Source: Gaertneriomyces semiglobifer (lineage: Eukaryota; Chytridiomycota; Chytridiomycetes; Spizellomycetales; Spizellomycetaceae). Taken from it: DNA of 30,735 nt. The stretch covers positions 1 through 30,735 of the forward strand of contig JAHLKF010000056.1 in the NCBI GenBank assembly GCA_025558075.1. The letters run 5' to 3'. Shown piece by piece: positions 20,125 to 30,735 of this stretch. Position numbers and translations under genes: made by a program. The stretch's first letter is position 1. Each line of letters opens with the position of its first letter. The notes beneath the pieces are model-generated. The model did not search any database and was not told the DNA's origin. It saw only the letters and a program-made list of their open reading frames with translations.

Positions 20125-20995
20125 CTACGGAATCTCATCAAAGGGGGCGGTGTCGTTGAAACAACTATCCCATACCGCGCGGACGGCATCTTCAGCAACA
20201 TTGGGACCCTGACAGTGGGGCAGCTGCTTCAATTCGGCAATTGCTCTTCTTTTAACACATGCCTTTGGAGGGGGGAGTTAGAATTCCAATGTACCGCATT
20301 GACGGTCCCCCGACGTCCAAGCAAGCTCGTACCTGATGATGTTTAGCAACCTCAAAAAAGCCTCGTCTCAGTTCTCGGGTGAATTTGCAATCTCCGCTCA
20401 GGTTGGCTGCGCGTATGGCAGAGCACGCATAGTGCTCACAGTTATTCCAATCCACTTTGGCAGTGCATTGATCGTAAGCATGAATGAGCTCGTGTGTCAT
20501 CGTGTCTTCCATGTGTTGCTTTGAGAGAAAGCTGTTCTGGCACAACACGACCTATACATAATCGCACGCCCAGATGAGCACACATTGCATTTGGGCCATA
20601 AATTGTTTAAGAAGGCACATCCTTACCCCGAAATTAGGAGCAAAGCCTCCCGCCCTTGTTACGTCGCAAGGAGTGCATCTGAAATGCTTTTCTGTGAAAG
20701 GGCATCCGGCCTTTTCCAAGTTTTCTAACATGAACTTGACCATGGGGCTTGACTGCAACAGCTTCTTCTTCCATCGTTCACATCTTGCCCGATCCTTCTC
20801 TTCTGCTTGGGGATCTACTGGTGCACTAGCAACTCCGTTCTCCGAATTCGCAGCATTCGGTGCCGGCGAGGGCGATTGTTGAGAGGATCCAATGAAGTTT
20901 CCGAGAATGCTCCGCCATCTGCTGAAAGCCTTTTCTTCGGCAGGGTTTGCGGTGCCTGCCAGTCCCTTGCCGTCGTCTGTGGGTGTAGTGGTCAT
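20125..20995 (-). CDS. ATP23: Mitochondrial inner-membrane protease Atp23, copy B
   Basis: Three exons (20995-20627, 20551-20333, 20262-20125), all phase 0, give 241 residues. Conserved blocks: CERWKKKLLQSSPMVKFMLENL; KAGCPFTEKHFRCTPC; VVLCQNSFLSKQHMEDTMTHELIHAYD with HEXXH = HELIH; HYACSAIRAANLSGDC; ACVKRRAI; and the C-terminal VWDSCFNDTAPFDEIP, which closely matches the yeast protein's end. Atp23 removes the Atp6 presequence in yeast and assists F1Fo-ATP synthase assembly from the intermembrane space; the conserved cysteines fit Mia40-type import. The first 60 residues are low-complexity (SSQQSPSPAPNAANSE) and not conserved. Unbroken, so this is the likely functional copy. Confidence 0.93.
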
Positions 20996-21175
20996 CTTTT
21001 TGAAAACTCGGTTTTCGGTTCACAATCAAAACTGAAGTTTTCCAAAAAGTGAGACCTTTTTGACGCGCTTTCACCGACGCTCCCCAGTTCGCTTGACACG
21101 CCTTTACCAGAACAGTAACCATCCGTTTACTTGCGGAGAACTCATTTAATAGGTTCCTACAACTCCACCACTGTC
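20996..21175. promoter_or_regulatory. Shared promoter of ATP23 copy B and the Kelch gene
   Basis: 180 bp between divergent starts. A partial dyad (ctttttgaaaactcggttttcgg... and gaagttttccaaaaag, about 20995-21047) is visible; no TATA box. Confidence 0.35.
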
Positions 21176-22637
21176 ATGGCGGTTGGGAGTCCTTCGACTG
21201 AGGATCCTGTTTGGAGGCAGCTGGTGACGGCTGATCTGCCCTCACCTCGCACAGGGCACACACTTTCCTACCACGCCCGCACGAAAGAATGCATATTATT
21301 TGGAGGCGCCAGCCACGAAGAAGGCTTTCTCAACCAAATTCATATTCTCAACATCGGTAAGGCAGATGTCCCGCCTCCACCTTTCCCGAACGCGCTTGGT
21401 CTCGCGTAGCCGAGTCCAGTTGGCACAAAGCAAAACTAACTCATCCATTTGGTTTTTTGTTTCTGTTGTATGTATTCAGCGTCACGGCAATGGCGGAAAG
21501 CTACAAAAGCGAAATCCGATTCGAACTGTATGAGTGCGCCCCCACGTTATGAGCATGTCGCTGCGATTGTCCGTCGACATGGCGTGGAGTGCTTGTTGAT
21601 CGCATTTGGGGCTGGTGAAGATGGGCTACGAGATGACGTCTGGGCGATGGATCTAGGTAATGAGGATATTGTGCTGCTACAAGTATCAGCGAACGCACCA
21701 GTCTCAGTCTCTGCTACATCTGTGTCAGATACCTATCACTGGACTTTATTCAATACCAAAGGGCAGACGCCCCATGCACGCACATTGCATTCGGCAGGGC
21801 ATGTGGTTGTTCGTAATCAGAATGCTGCGATCAATGGGGCTGAGGAGAGTCACCGGATATATGTTTTTGGAGGCGGTTTGGCTGAAGATCGCCCTGTTGA
21901 TGATCGGTCCATGTATTGTCTCGACGTCAGTAAGTTGTCAACGGATTTACAAGTTATTCTCCCAAGACCTGATGGCCCATGTCGTAGATACACTGCTATG
22001 GATCCGTGTATCACTAGGAAAGGAGGAACCCACGCCGCCAGCACGTTTGGGCCATTCACTTACTGCTGTAAATGACCAAATCTACTGCTTTGGCGGTCTC
22101 GCGGGTGATAGATTCTTCAAGGACATATGGAGGTTTGACACCGGTAAGGACCATCCAATTACTTGCGCTTTTTAGGGCAGCAAGTGCTTAATTGGAAGAT
22201 CCTCTCAGTAAGAAATACTTGGACGGAAATCAAAGTCAGCGGCGACATCCCAAGCGGCCGTTCAGGTCATACTGCCGTTGCTAAAGGCAAGCTAATTTAC
22301 ATTTATGGAGGGCTGACCAAACATCCTCGGCCGAAAGCGTTGGATGAGCTGTACGCCTTTGACACCGGTAATTACTGCCTGTCATTTGTTCACATTAATG
22401 CCACATTGCTGACTCGCGATTTTAGAATCCGCGAAATGGACCTGCCTTTCGGCGGCTGCGGAACCACCAGGCCCGCCCGGCGCTCTAATTGATCACGATG
22501 CTTGCTTGGTGCCCGATCAATCCAGTCTTTTATCTTCCGATATAGAAACGACGGTTGCGCAAAAAAGCTCCATGGTGGTATTTGGAGGCATGGATCTCTC
22601 AGGCATATACAACCGGCTGTATCAGTTGGATTTATAA
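21176..22637 (+). CDS. Kelch-repeat protein, RABEPK-like
   Basis: Six exons (21176-21356, 21480-21656, 21729-21929, 21988-22143, 22209-22367, 22426-22637) give 361 residues; all junctions are phase 1 and fall at the end of Kelch blades, right after the D(V/L/T/I) that closes each repeat. This regular exon-per-blade layout is a nice internal check. Repeats: PSPRTGHTLSYH...CILFGGA; PPRYEHVAAIVRR...LIAFGAG; PHARTLHSAGHVVV...IYVFGGG; PPARLGHSLTAVNDQIYCFGG; PSGRSGHTAVAKGKLIYIYGG; and a final SSMVVFGGMDLSGIYNRLYQLDL. It folds as a six-blade beta-propeller with no other domain, most like Rab9 effector p40 (RABEPK) and related Kelch proteins; partner unknown. Confidence 0.85.
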
Positions 22638-22991
22638 TAATCACCTTTGAGATCCGAAACACTGGTTATTGCCGTAGGTCGTGTTGTATTGGGTTCATGA
22701 GGCGACGTGTTGTTCAAGCGATGGCATTTTGATGCGCAAGATAACTTGCAGGTTTCAGAAAAAAAGCTGGCGTGAATTGAAGCGTCGCTTTGTCCGGGTA
22801 TTTTGACAACATCGTTGCGCGAGTGACTTTTAAGTAATTGACAATGTTGACATAACAATTACCACACTTGTATCTATGAGCTGGGTAAAAACAAACATTC
22901 TGTATTTGTTTTGAAAAAGACAAAGGCAATCACTTAATTCATGTTATTGACCATTAACTATTTGAGTTTCCGATCAAGTTTTGTTTCACTT
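22638..22991. other. 3' UTRs between Kelch gene and BBP
   Basis: Convergent gene ends, 354 bp, A/T-rich, several polyadenylation-like AATAA/ATAA motifs right after the Kelch stop. No coding frame. Confidence 0.5.
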
Positions 22992-25250
22992 CTAAGCGGA
23001 GGGAGGTGGAGGAGGTGCAGGTTCACTAGGCGGGGGTGGAGGCACTGCATCTCCTGCGGGAGGCGGCGGCGGGGCATACTGGTCCGCAGGAGGAGGAGGA
23101 GGCGCATAGCCAGGAGTCATGGTAGGTGCACCGCCGTAGTAGTCTGATGTCGGATAAGCTTGGTAGCCTCCGTATGCAGGAGCGTCGTATCCGGAAGGAG
23201 GGTACGCTGCCGCCTGTCCCCACGGGTTCGGAGCAGCCATGCCAGGAGGACCCATACCAGGAGGCGCCATACCTGGCGGTGCCATGCCAGGTGGTCCCAT
23301 TGCAGAGGAAGTGCCTTTATAAATGAGCAATGAAGTTCAGTAAAGGAACGAATGTATATCAAACGTTATTAGGGGACATACCTGGAGGGCCAAAGCCGGG
23401 AGGCGCGGGCGCAGCGGGATCATGCTGCTGCCAGGGTGCAGGAGCGCCCATTCCAGGTGGTCCGTTATCTTGTCTTCTGGCAGCCCATGGAGGCGCGGCG
23501 GCACCACCGCTCGCCCCAGGTGCACCGCTATTGCCAGCAGCCCATGGTGGGCGACCACCAGCAGCACCAGCTCCAGGACCTCTACCAGGGCCGTAATGTC
23601 CCTTGAAAACAGAACGAGTGGGTTAGTACACCTAAAGATATTTCCAAACGCAGGAAGTTCGAACGACATACCGTTGGGCCACCACCATTAGCACCACCTG
23701 GTCCGCCCTCTCCCAATTCCGCCATGAGATTAGCGTACTCAGAATCGAGCTTTTGATCGCGTTGTTCAGCACGGCGCACTGCCTCCGGATCATTACGTTG
23801 CATACAATCTGACGAGCGGTACCGTTAGTTACGGTGGTTCAGCGTCTGCTATCTGCAATGCGACATACCTCTAGCAGTGTGACCAACACCGTTACATATG
23901 CGGCAGACGAGGTTGACAGTGAAGTTCTTCTGCTCGGGACAGTCGAAGCGCCGGTGACCAATCTGCCCGCAGTTGGGACACGTTTGGTTTTCATCATCAC
24001 GTAAAGTACCGTTCAATTCTGCCAGATAACGCAATTGCATCCTCTTGAGCTCGTTTTGACCTTCAGGTACGCTCGCAGCAGTCTCAATGACCTTTTCAAT
24101 GGCTTTCATTGCGATCCTGACCTTCTCCTCCGAATCGGCAGTGACAAGACAGTGCAGGTCCTCTTCTTCTCCAGGAGCTAAACCACCATCCGCGCGGGCC
24201 TTGCCTTCCTTAACAGAGCCCTTCCCGCGAATACTGATCTTGGCACCAGACTCAGATTCAATTCTTTTCAGAGTTGTTCCACGTGGACCAATTAGCTGGC
24301 CGATGAAGTTGATTTCGGGGTAATCTTTCACAGGGATGTAAAGTTTGTCCGAAACCTTGGAAGGACGCTTGTAGTCAGCGGGAGGTTTGAATCCAGGAAT
24401 TTTCTTGAGACCTTCTTCGACAAGTTTATGACGTTCGTCTTCCAACTTTTTCCTCCAGCGGAATTCACGGGTGTTTACACGTTTACCGTCAGCACCATAA
24501 AAAGGTTCTGGAGAAGGTGAGCGCTCGTGCTCTGGCGGCATGATATAGCCAATCCTGAGCTTTTGCGATATTTCTTCGAGACGCATATGGATGACAAAGG
24601 CATCTAGTTGTTCAGGAGACATGCCACTAGGAAGGACAGTGGGAACGCCTGGAATTGTTGTTTTTTGCGACTCGTCACCCCAACGAGAACGACGCTTCCT
24701 GGGGCGACCTTCTCTGCCACCATCTATTATTTAGCGAATATCGGCGAACATTTGGAAGGATCGATTGAGTTAGCGAAGTTAGCGGGTTCGTTAGCGAAAT
24801 CATCGGTGGGTTAGTCCAAGTCAGCGCCATTGGAGGAATACCGGGTTCGCAGGGAAAGAGATAAATGAGCGTTAGTGAACAGGTTAGACAACAGTCCCTC
24901 CGACGCGGATTGGATGCAACTGCCCAGTCAGTCAGTCGGTCAATCAGTCAGTCAGACAAGAATACAGTGGCAGTAGAGGAGCAAATGAGGATCAAGCGCA
25001 CTGTATTCAGCTCATGATCCAAGCAGACATGGCATTCAATCCAAGCGTTACATTTACATGAGAAAGCAAACTATACAGTACCTTCGGTTTTGACATTAGC
25101 GCTACCATTGGATGAAGCGGTTCCGTTCTCTAGCTTGAGGTAGGGTTGCCGATCAGGTGAGCGGGAAGGAGCGACAGACCCATCATCCCCTCGCTTCCTC
25201 CTCGTCCCCAATGGGATATTGTTGGTCCCGGTGATATGCCCTCCGTACAT
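22992..25250 (-). CDS. MSL5: Branch-point binding protein BBP/SF1 (Msl5)
   Basis: Recognises the intron branch site in the commitment complex with U2AF. Exons 25250-25082, 24723-23869, 23808-23672, 23601-23382 and 23314-22992 give 567 residues. N-terminus MYGGHITGTNNIPLG is typical of fungal BBP. RPRKRRSRWGDE (residues about 63-74) is the U2AF ligand motif; ERSPSPEP is the SPSP kinase motif; the KH/QUA2 core runs from KLYIPVKDYPEINFIGQLIG through GPRG (about 202-205). Zinc knuckles are CPNCGQIGHRRFDC and CRICNGVGHTARDC, the second completed across the exon 2/3 junction. The C-terminus is low-complexity with PPGM repeats and poly-Pro runs (PPPPP) that can bind WW or SH3 domains. Intron 1 is unusually long (358 nt) and rich in branch-like motifs. 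Divergent from uL23m. Confidence 0.95.
24724..25081 (-). promoter_or_regulatory. Long BBP intron 1 packed with branch-point-like motifs
   Basis: 358 nt, against 60-75 nt for the gene's other introns. On the sense strand it holds six CTAAC motifs (seen as gttag at 24769, 24778, 24790, 24810, 24871 and 24883 on the plus strand) and an array of CTGAC/CTGAT repeats at about 24926-24956. CTAAC/CTGAC also occurs near the 3' end of many short introns here, so these are plausible binding sites for BBP itself. Confidence 0.6.
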
Positions 25251-25576
25251 CTTCCTTCCGTTCGATACGTCCCGTTCCACCAACCAAGAATCAAGAGGGG
25301 TGAGTGTATCTGCAGATACTGGAAATTGGAAGAGACGAACGATGAGGCCAATAAGTTGGGATTTCGAACCTTTGAATTGCCCACCAAGCACAGCCCTAAC
25401 ACTTGATTATGCAAGTTGCTTACGCTCGTGGCTTGTGAAATATGGCACAGTCATGTGAATTCTGGGAGGAACTGAACTTGTCGCCAGCCGGCGATTTGCA
25501 TCTTGAAAGTAACCGGGCAACCCAAGTGACCAACGAACGGGAGACGACGTAGAGGTATCCTGCACATATACGAACT

Positions 25577-25989
25577 ATGCCGCATCCATTGCAACGTAAG
25601 TGTTTGATGAATTTGTGTGTGTGTTAAGCTTTAGCTGGCTGTTAACGGTTTGCGTCGACATATCAGCGGGAGCGAAGCTCTTCTTTCCCAATGTGGTCAT
25701 GCAGATTGTACGCTCAAATCTTCCGCCACACCAATGCGTTTTTCGTTGTCCACCCGCATTGAACAAGATTGATATCAAAGCATACCTTACGAACCTGTAC
25801 AACATCAACATAAGCGATGTGCGAACAATGAACTACTCTCCACAAGAACTTAGTGCTGCGGGACGACGACGACAGAAACGCCTGGAACCGAAATACAAGA
25901 AGGTTATAGTAACGATGGAAGAAGATTTCAACTTCCCGCCGCCCCACAGTGGACGGCAAAGAGCGGAGAGAATGCGGATATGGCCGTGA
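25577..25989 (+). CDS. MRPL23: Mitochondrial ribosomal protein uL23m (Mrp20/MRPL23)
   Basis: Exons 25577-25595 and 25667-25989 give 113 residues: MPHPLQ then PGAKLFFPNVVMQIVR, the uL23m start; then PPHQCVFRCPPALNKIDIKAYLTNLYNINISDVRTMNY, the family core; then KKVIVTMEEDFNFPP. It binds 23S-type rRNA at the polypeptide exit tunnel in the mitochondrial large subunit. The frame stops at 25989, but the next frame (one base missing between about 25933 and 25950, a C-rich run) is open to 26147 with protein-like, basic sequence (LPPRVLPGKGSANWQRHKLEEG). So the C-terminus is probably longer and the stop at 25989 may reflect an indel. A 41-nt intron would also join the frames but would remove the conserved VTMEEDF block. 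Confidence 0.85.
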
Positions 25990-26308
25990 AGCTACCGCCG
26001 CGAGTACTGCCGGGTAAAGGATCTGCCAACTGGCAAAGACATAAGCTAGAAGAGGGGAGGAAAAGAGGAGTGATTGGGCAACATGCCAGGAAACAGAAAG
26101 AGTTGGCTTTGACGGACGGCGGAGAGGTTACCCAACCCAGCGCATAGTGTACTGTCATCACATAGAGAAACCAGTGTCTATTATTCTTTTTGTAAGGGCG
26201 AGCACGGCTCGCACGCATGTATTGTATTTATCTGCTTACTTAACAATACTCTGTTGCTCTTAGCTTGCCCTGTGATCCGTTCTGCTCTGCGCGCAACTCA
26301 TGACTGAA

Positions 26309-27764
<1,456 letters not shown>

Positions 27765-27916
27765 TCACTTTGCAGTTGTGAGCACTTACAAGTATTGCTG
27801 TTATCGATATATCGTGGTAGGCCTGAACTTGAATCCATAATCCTTAAATATCATTCATCAGCACGACGAGGAGGAGGCAGGGCGCTCCAGAATCTCAACA
27901 AGGAACTTTAAACAAG

Positions 27917-29868
27917 ATGGGCCTTAGGCTCTTGCCTCTCGGCGCGGGCCAAGATGTTGGTCGCTCGTGTGTCCTTCTCACTATCGCCAACAAAACCATC
28001 ATGTTCGATTGCGGAATGCACATGGGCTACAATGATTCTCGACGATTCCCGGATTTTTCATATCTTTCTAGGTCTCTTAATTTTGATGGGGTTTTGGATG
28101 CTGTGGTGATTTCTCACTTTCATCTTGACCACTGTGGTGCCTTGCCGTACTTTACCGAAAAGTGTGGCAGCGGTTACAGCGGACCTATATACATGACATA
28201 CCCGACAAGAGCTATTGCCCCCCTTCTTTTAGAAGACATGAGAAAAGTCGCAGTAGAACGTAAAGGAGAAACGGACTTCTTTACGCAAGATGATATCCGG
28301 CGATGTATGAAAAAAGTGGTTCCAGTGGATCTTGGGCAACGAATAGTTTTGTCCTGTGGAGTTGAACTCACTGCCTATTACGCTGGGCATGTGCTTGGAG
28401 CTGCCATGTTTCACGCTAAATACGGAGCAGAATCAGTGGTATATACTGGGGATTACAATATGACGCCTGATCGTCATCTTGGGTCAGCATGGTTGCCACC
28501 CTTGAGACCAGACCTGTTGATCACTGAGACCACGTACGCAACCTTTACGCGCTCTTCAAAAGAGGGAGAGAACGCAGTTTTCTCCATACGATACATCAAG
28601 CAGTTGCGAAAGGTGGTAAGGTTTTGATCCCAGTCTTTGCATTGGGCCGTGCACAAGAGCTTTGTATTCTCGTTGAGGACTACTGGTCGAGGACAGAAAG
28701 TGTACAAAAAGTGCCGATATATTTTTCGGCAGGGTTGACAGAGCGTGCCAACGAGTATTATAAGCTCTTTATATCCTGGACATCAGAAAAAATCAAAAGA
28801 CGTTCGTCGACAGAAATATGTTTGACTTCCGACATATCAAGCCCTTTGATATGAAGCTAGCAGATGAACCCGGACCATGCGTGTTATTTGCGTCACCTGG
28901 TATGCTGCATGCAGGGACTTCATTAGAGGTGTTCAAAAATGGTGCTGGTCGCCGTTGAATACCGTCATCCTACCTGGGTACTGTGTTGCTGGCACTGTCG
29001 GAGCAAAAGTACTCAGTGGTGAGAAAACTATTCAAATCGACCGATATACCAAGGTGGAGGTGAAAATGGCCGTTAAGAATTTATCTTTTTCGGCGCATGC
29101 GGACCAACCGGGCATCATGAGGCTCATACGTATGTGCGAGCCCCGAAACGTTATGCTAGTACATGGGGAGAGTGGGAAGATGAAAGTGCTTGCGGAGAAA
29201 GTGGAAAAGGAGATTACAATACCAGTGTTTTGGCCTGCCAACGGTGAGGGAATTGATGTCGGGACCCGAGGGCTTGCAGAATTTATAGTTGATCGTGGAG
29301 TACTTGGAAAACGGGCTGCGGTTGATGATCAGTCTGACTCCATCGACACTATGAAGCGCTCTAGCAAGGACGATATTAACGAGATGCGACGGCCTGAGCC
29401 ACAACCCTTCCGTGGCCGCCTCCATCTTCCCGCGAATGTTTCAGATGCCTCGTCGACGCAACCAATACCTGAGATTCTTCCACTATCACCTTCTAAACCT
29501 GAACCCAAGACATTTACACTGAGAAAGCGGTTTTTTCCGGTTGCATACTTGCCGTCATTCGCATCCACCAAACCATCAGATCATGATACCACCGCGTGAC
29601 CATCTTATCATCGTTATTCACGAATCTTGTGACGGAGTTGACCAATGCGTTGCCCGATTTGCTGATTCTTTCGAAGATTACTGAGAAGGATTTGTGGGTT
29701 GGTGTAACGCATCCGGGAGACGCGGACGGTTCTAATTGTTTGGTGGAAGTACGGCCGGGGCCGTATCCACATTCATATATTGAAGTGAAATGGGGAGAAG
29801 AGGCTCTAAGGAGCCCATCGAAGGTCGTCGACCGGTTAACCGCGACGTTGAATGTTATTGTCAAGTAG
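27917..29868 (+). CDS. INTS11: INTS11/CPSF73-like RNA endonuclease, four frame breaks
   Basis: A metallo-beta-lactamase/beta-CASP nuclease. [14 protein letters not shown] and [21 protein letters not shown] followed by HFHLDH (residues 67-72, the zinc motif) match INTS11 of the Integrator complex rather than CPSF73. [87 protein letters not shown] and [12 protein letters not shown] follow in order. It is intronless but not in one frame: shifts occur at A-runs 28558-28561, 28795-28798 and 28935-28939, and near 29585-29597, each of one missing base, frames going 2-1-0-2-1. Adding one base at each site would give about 650 residues, close to the usual 600. Real decay, local sequence error and RNA-level slippage are all possible. 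Confidence 0.82.
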
Positions 29869-29929
29869 GCTGCCGTCGAAAATCTGCACGGCTACACAAG
29901 CGTCGTTTTCTCGGCTTGTGTATTAGTTG

Positions 29930-30735
29930 TCAACTACTGCAAACCTTGCAGTGGCATCGGACACGACGGATCTTAGTGTTTACTGCAGGCTATTCAAGTC
30001 GTCGGATATTGCGTTGAAGAATAGGCATTACCTCAACTCACTCAAAAGCTTTGTAAAGGCTTTGCATGTGTTGATGTGGATTAAATGATGAAGACGGCCA
30101 TCTGAAGGAGTTGGGCCCGCATGATTTCGGCATTGCTTTGCACATCAGTGGGCTTCTGCAGCGCATGCCTTGGCCATTGGCCATGAGCTTTCTATTGCTG
30201 ACGACATTGGCGATCTTACAAAGCGCAACGCATCCGTATGCAGTGTAAAGACGGTGATAATAGCAGCGATTTTACGAGAAATAACTGAGAATATGGTCTC
30301 GCTATGGAATATTTTCCAGGTTGATAACACGTCCACTCAGTCCACTCACATGTGATATCAATAACCAGGCTTGCCACGCCCAAACTCTGCCGAACCCTGC
30401 GGCACTACGTCCAACTTGAATCCCAGATAGCGTGCGTGCACGAGGAGGCCAAAGATGGTACCTGGAGAGGATGGGAAGCCAGACGGAAGGAGAACGGATA
30501 GGCTGGCGGCTTTTCAAAAATATCTGTTTGCTGCAGAGACGACCTCACCAGATCAGACATGCCCAACGTCCCGAGCCCAACGGCTTCACGCAGCACTTTC
30601 CCTTCTGGACAACGAACGAAGATCAGCATTCAACGTTATTTATGGATCTGCCGACTTAAAGACTAAGCTGGATGCGCACAAGCGGCGTTGCGATGCTACT
30701 GCAATGGAAAAGCAGGTGTGCTTTCCCGGTTTGAC
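29930..30735 (+). pseudogene. Frame-broken coding region at the window edge, unidentified
   Basis: Protein-like stretches in successive frames: DLSVYCRLFKSSDIALKNR..LNSLKSFVKALHVLM (to about 30075); GLNDEDGHLKELG; RMISALLCTSV; ALAIGHELSIADDIGDLTKR to NMVSLWNIFQ; after a possible intron (gttgat...accag, 30319-30368) LRHYVQLESQIACVHEEA; and then RLAAFQKYLFAAETT to the edge. All four visible slips are by one extra base. The helical, charged pattern would suit a BAR-type or other coiled protein, but I do not recognise the family. It continues past the window. Confidence 0.4.

Noticed and set aside
23330..23596. Gly/Pro/Ala-rich plus-strand frame
   Set aside because: Complement of the BBP proline-rich C-terminus; low complexity.
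25905..25947. A 41-nt intron joining the two uL23m frames
   Set aside because: Too short for this genome and it removes the conserved VTMEEDF block; a one-base indel is simpler.

Overview
The window is a compact, intron-rich fungal nuclear segment. Introns are mostly 56-80 nt, GT-AG, and many carry a CTAAC or CTGAC branch-point-like motif shortly before the acceptor. A Zn2Cys6 transcription factor, an HNH_2-type protein, Raptor, riboflavin-pathway GTP cyclohydrolase II and Atp23 all point to fungi. An Integrator-type INTS11 homologue, a complex not found in the well-studied Dikarya, argues for an early-diverging lineage such as a chytrid; this is inference. No tRNA, rRNA, CRISPR array or complete transposon was recognised.

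Layout. 1-3653 is housekeeping: the 5' part of TAF6 (minus), a head-to-head MFS sugar/inositol-type transporter (plus), then a convergent promethin-like lipid-droplet protein (minus). 3750-8930 is accessory: a TATA-driven coiled-coil protein with a PPPKY tail, two families of tandem repeats, a TIR-like nucleotide-binding protein of bacterial defence type with one frame break, and an HNH_2 nuclease-like protein, with two hairpin or inverted-repeat elements. 8936-15822 holds two minus-strand genes, a fungal-specific transcription factor and a complete five-exon Raptor/Kog1. 15823-17179 is repeat-rich and intergenic. 17180-22637 holds RIB1 (GTP cyclohydrolase II), two convergent copies of the mitochondrial protease Atp23 and a Kelch protein. 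22992-30735 holds the branch-point binding protein BBP/SF1, mitochondrial ribosomal protein uL23m, an NKAP-like splicing protein, an INTS11 homologue broken by four same-direction frame slips, and an unidentified frame-broken coding region at the window edge.

Functional threads. BBP and NKAP are splicing proteins and INTS11 is an RNA-cleaving beta-CASP nuclease. Atp23 and uL23m are mitochondrial biogenesis proteins. Raptor is the TORC1 scaffold. Several gene pairs are head-to-head with 150-330 bp shared promoters: TAF6/transporter, ATP23/Kelch, BBP/uL23m and NKAP/INTS11.

The most notable observations are: (a) the TIR-like plus HNH_2 pair in a repeat-rich island; (b) an unusually long first intron in the BBP gene packed with branch-point-like motifs, the ligand of its own product; (c) the tail-to-tail ATP23 duplication; (d) clustered single-base frame breaks in INTS11 and beyond, which are either local sequence error or real decay.
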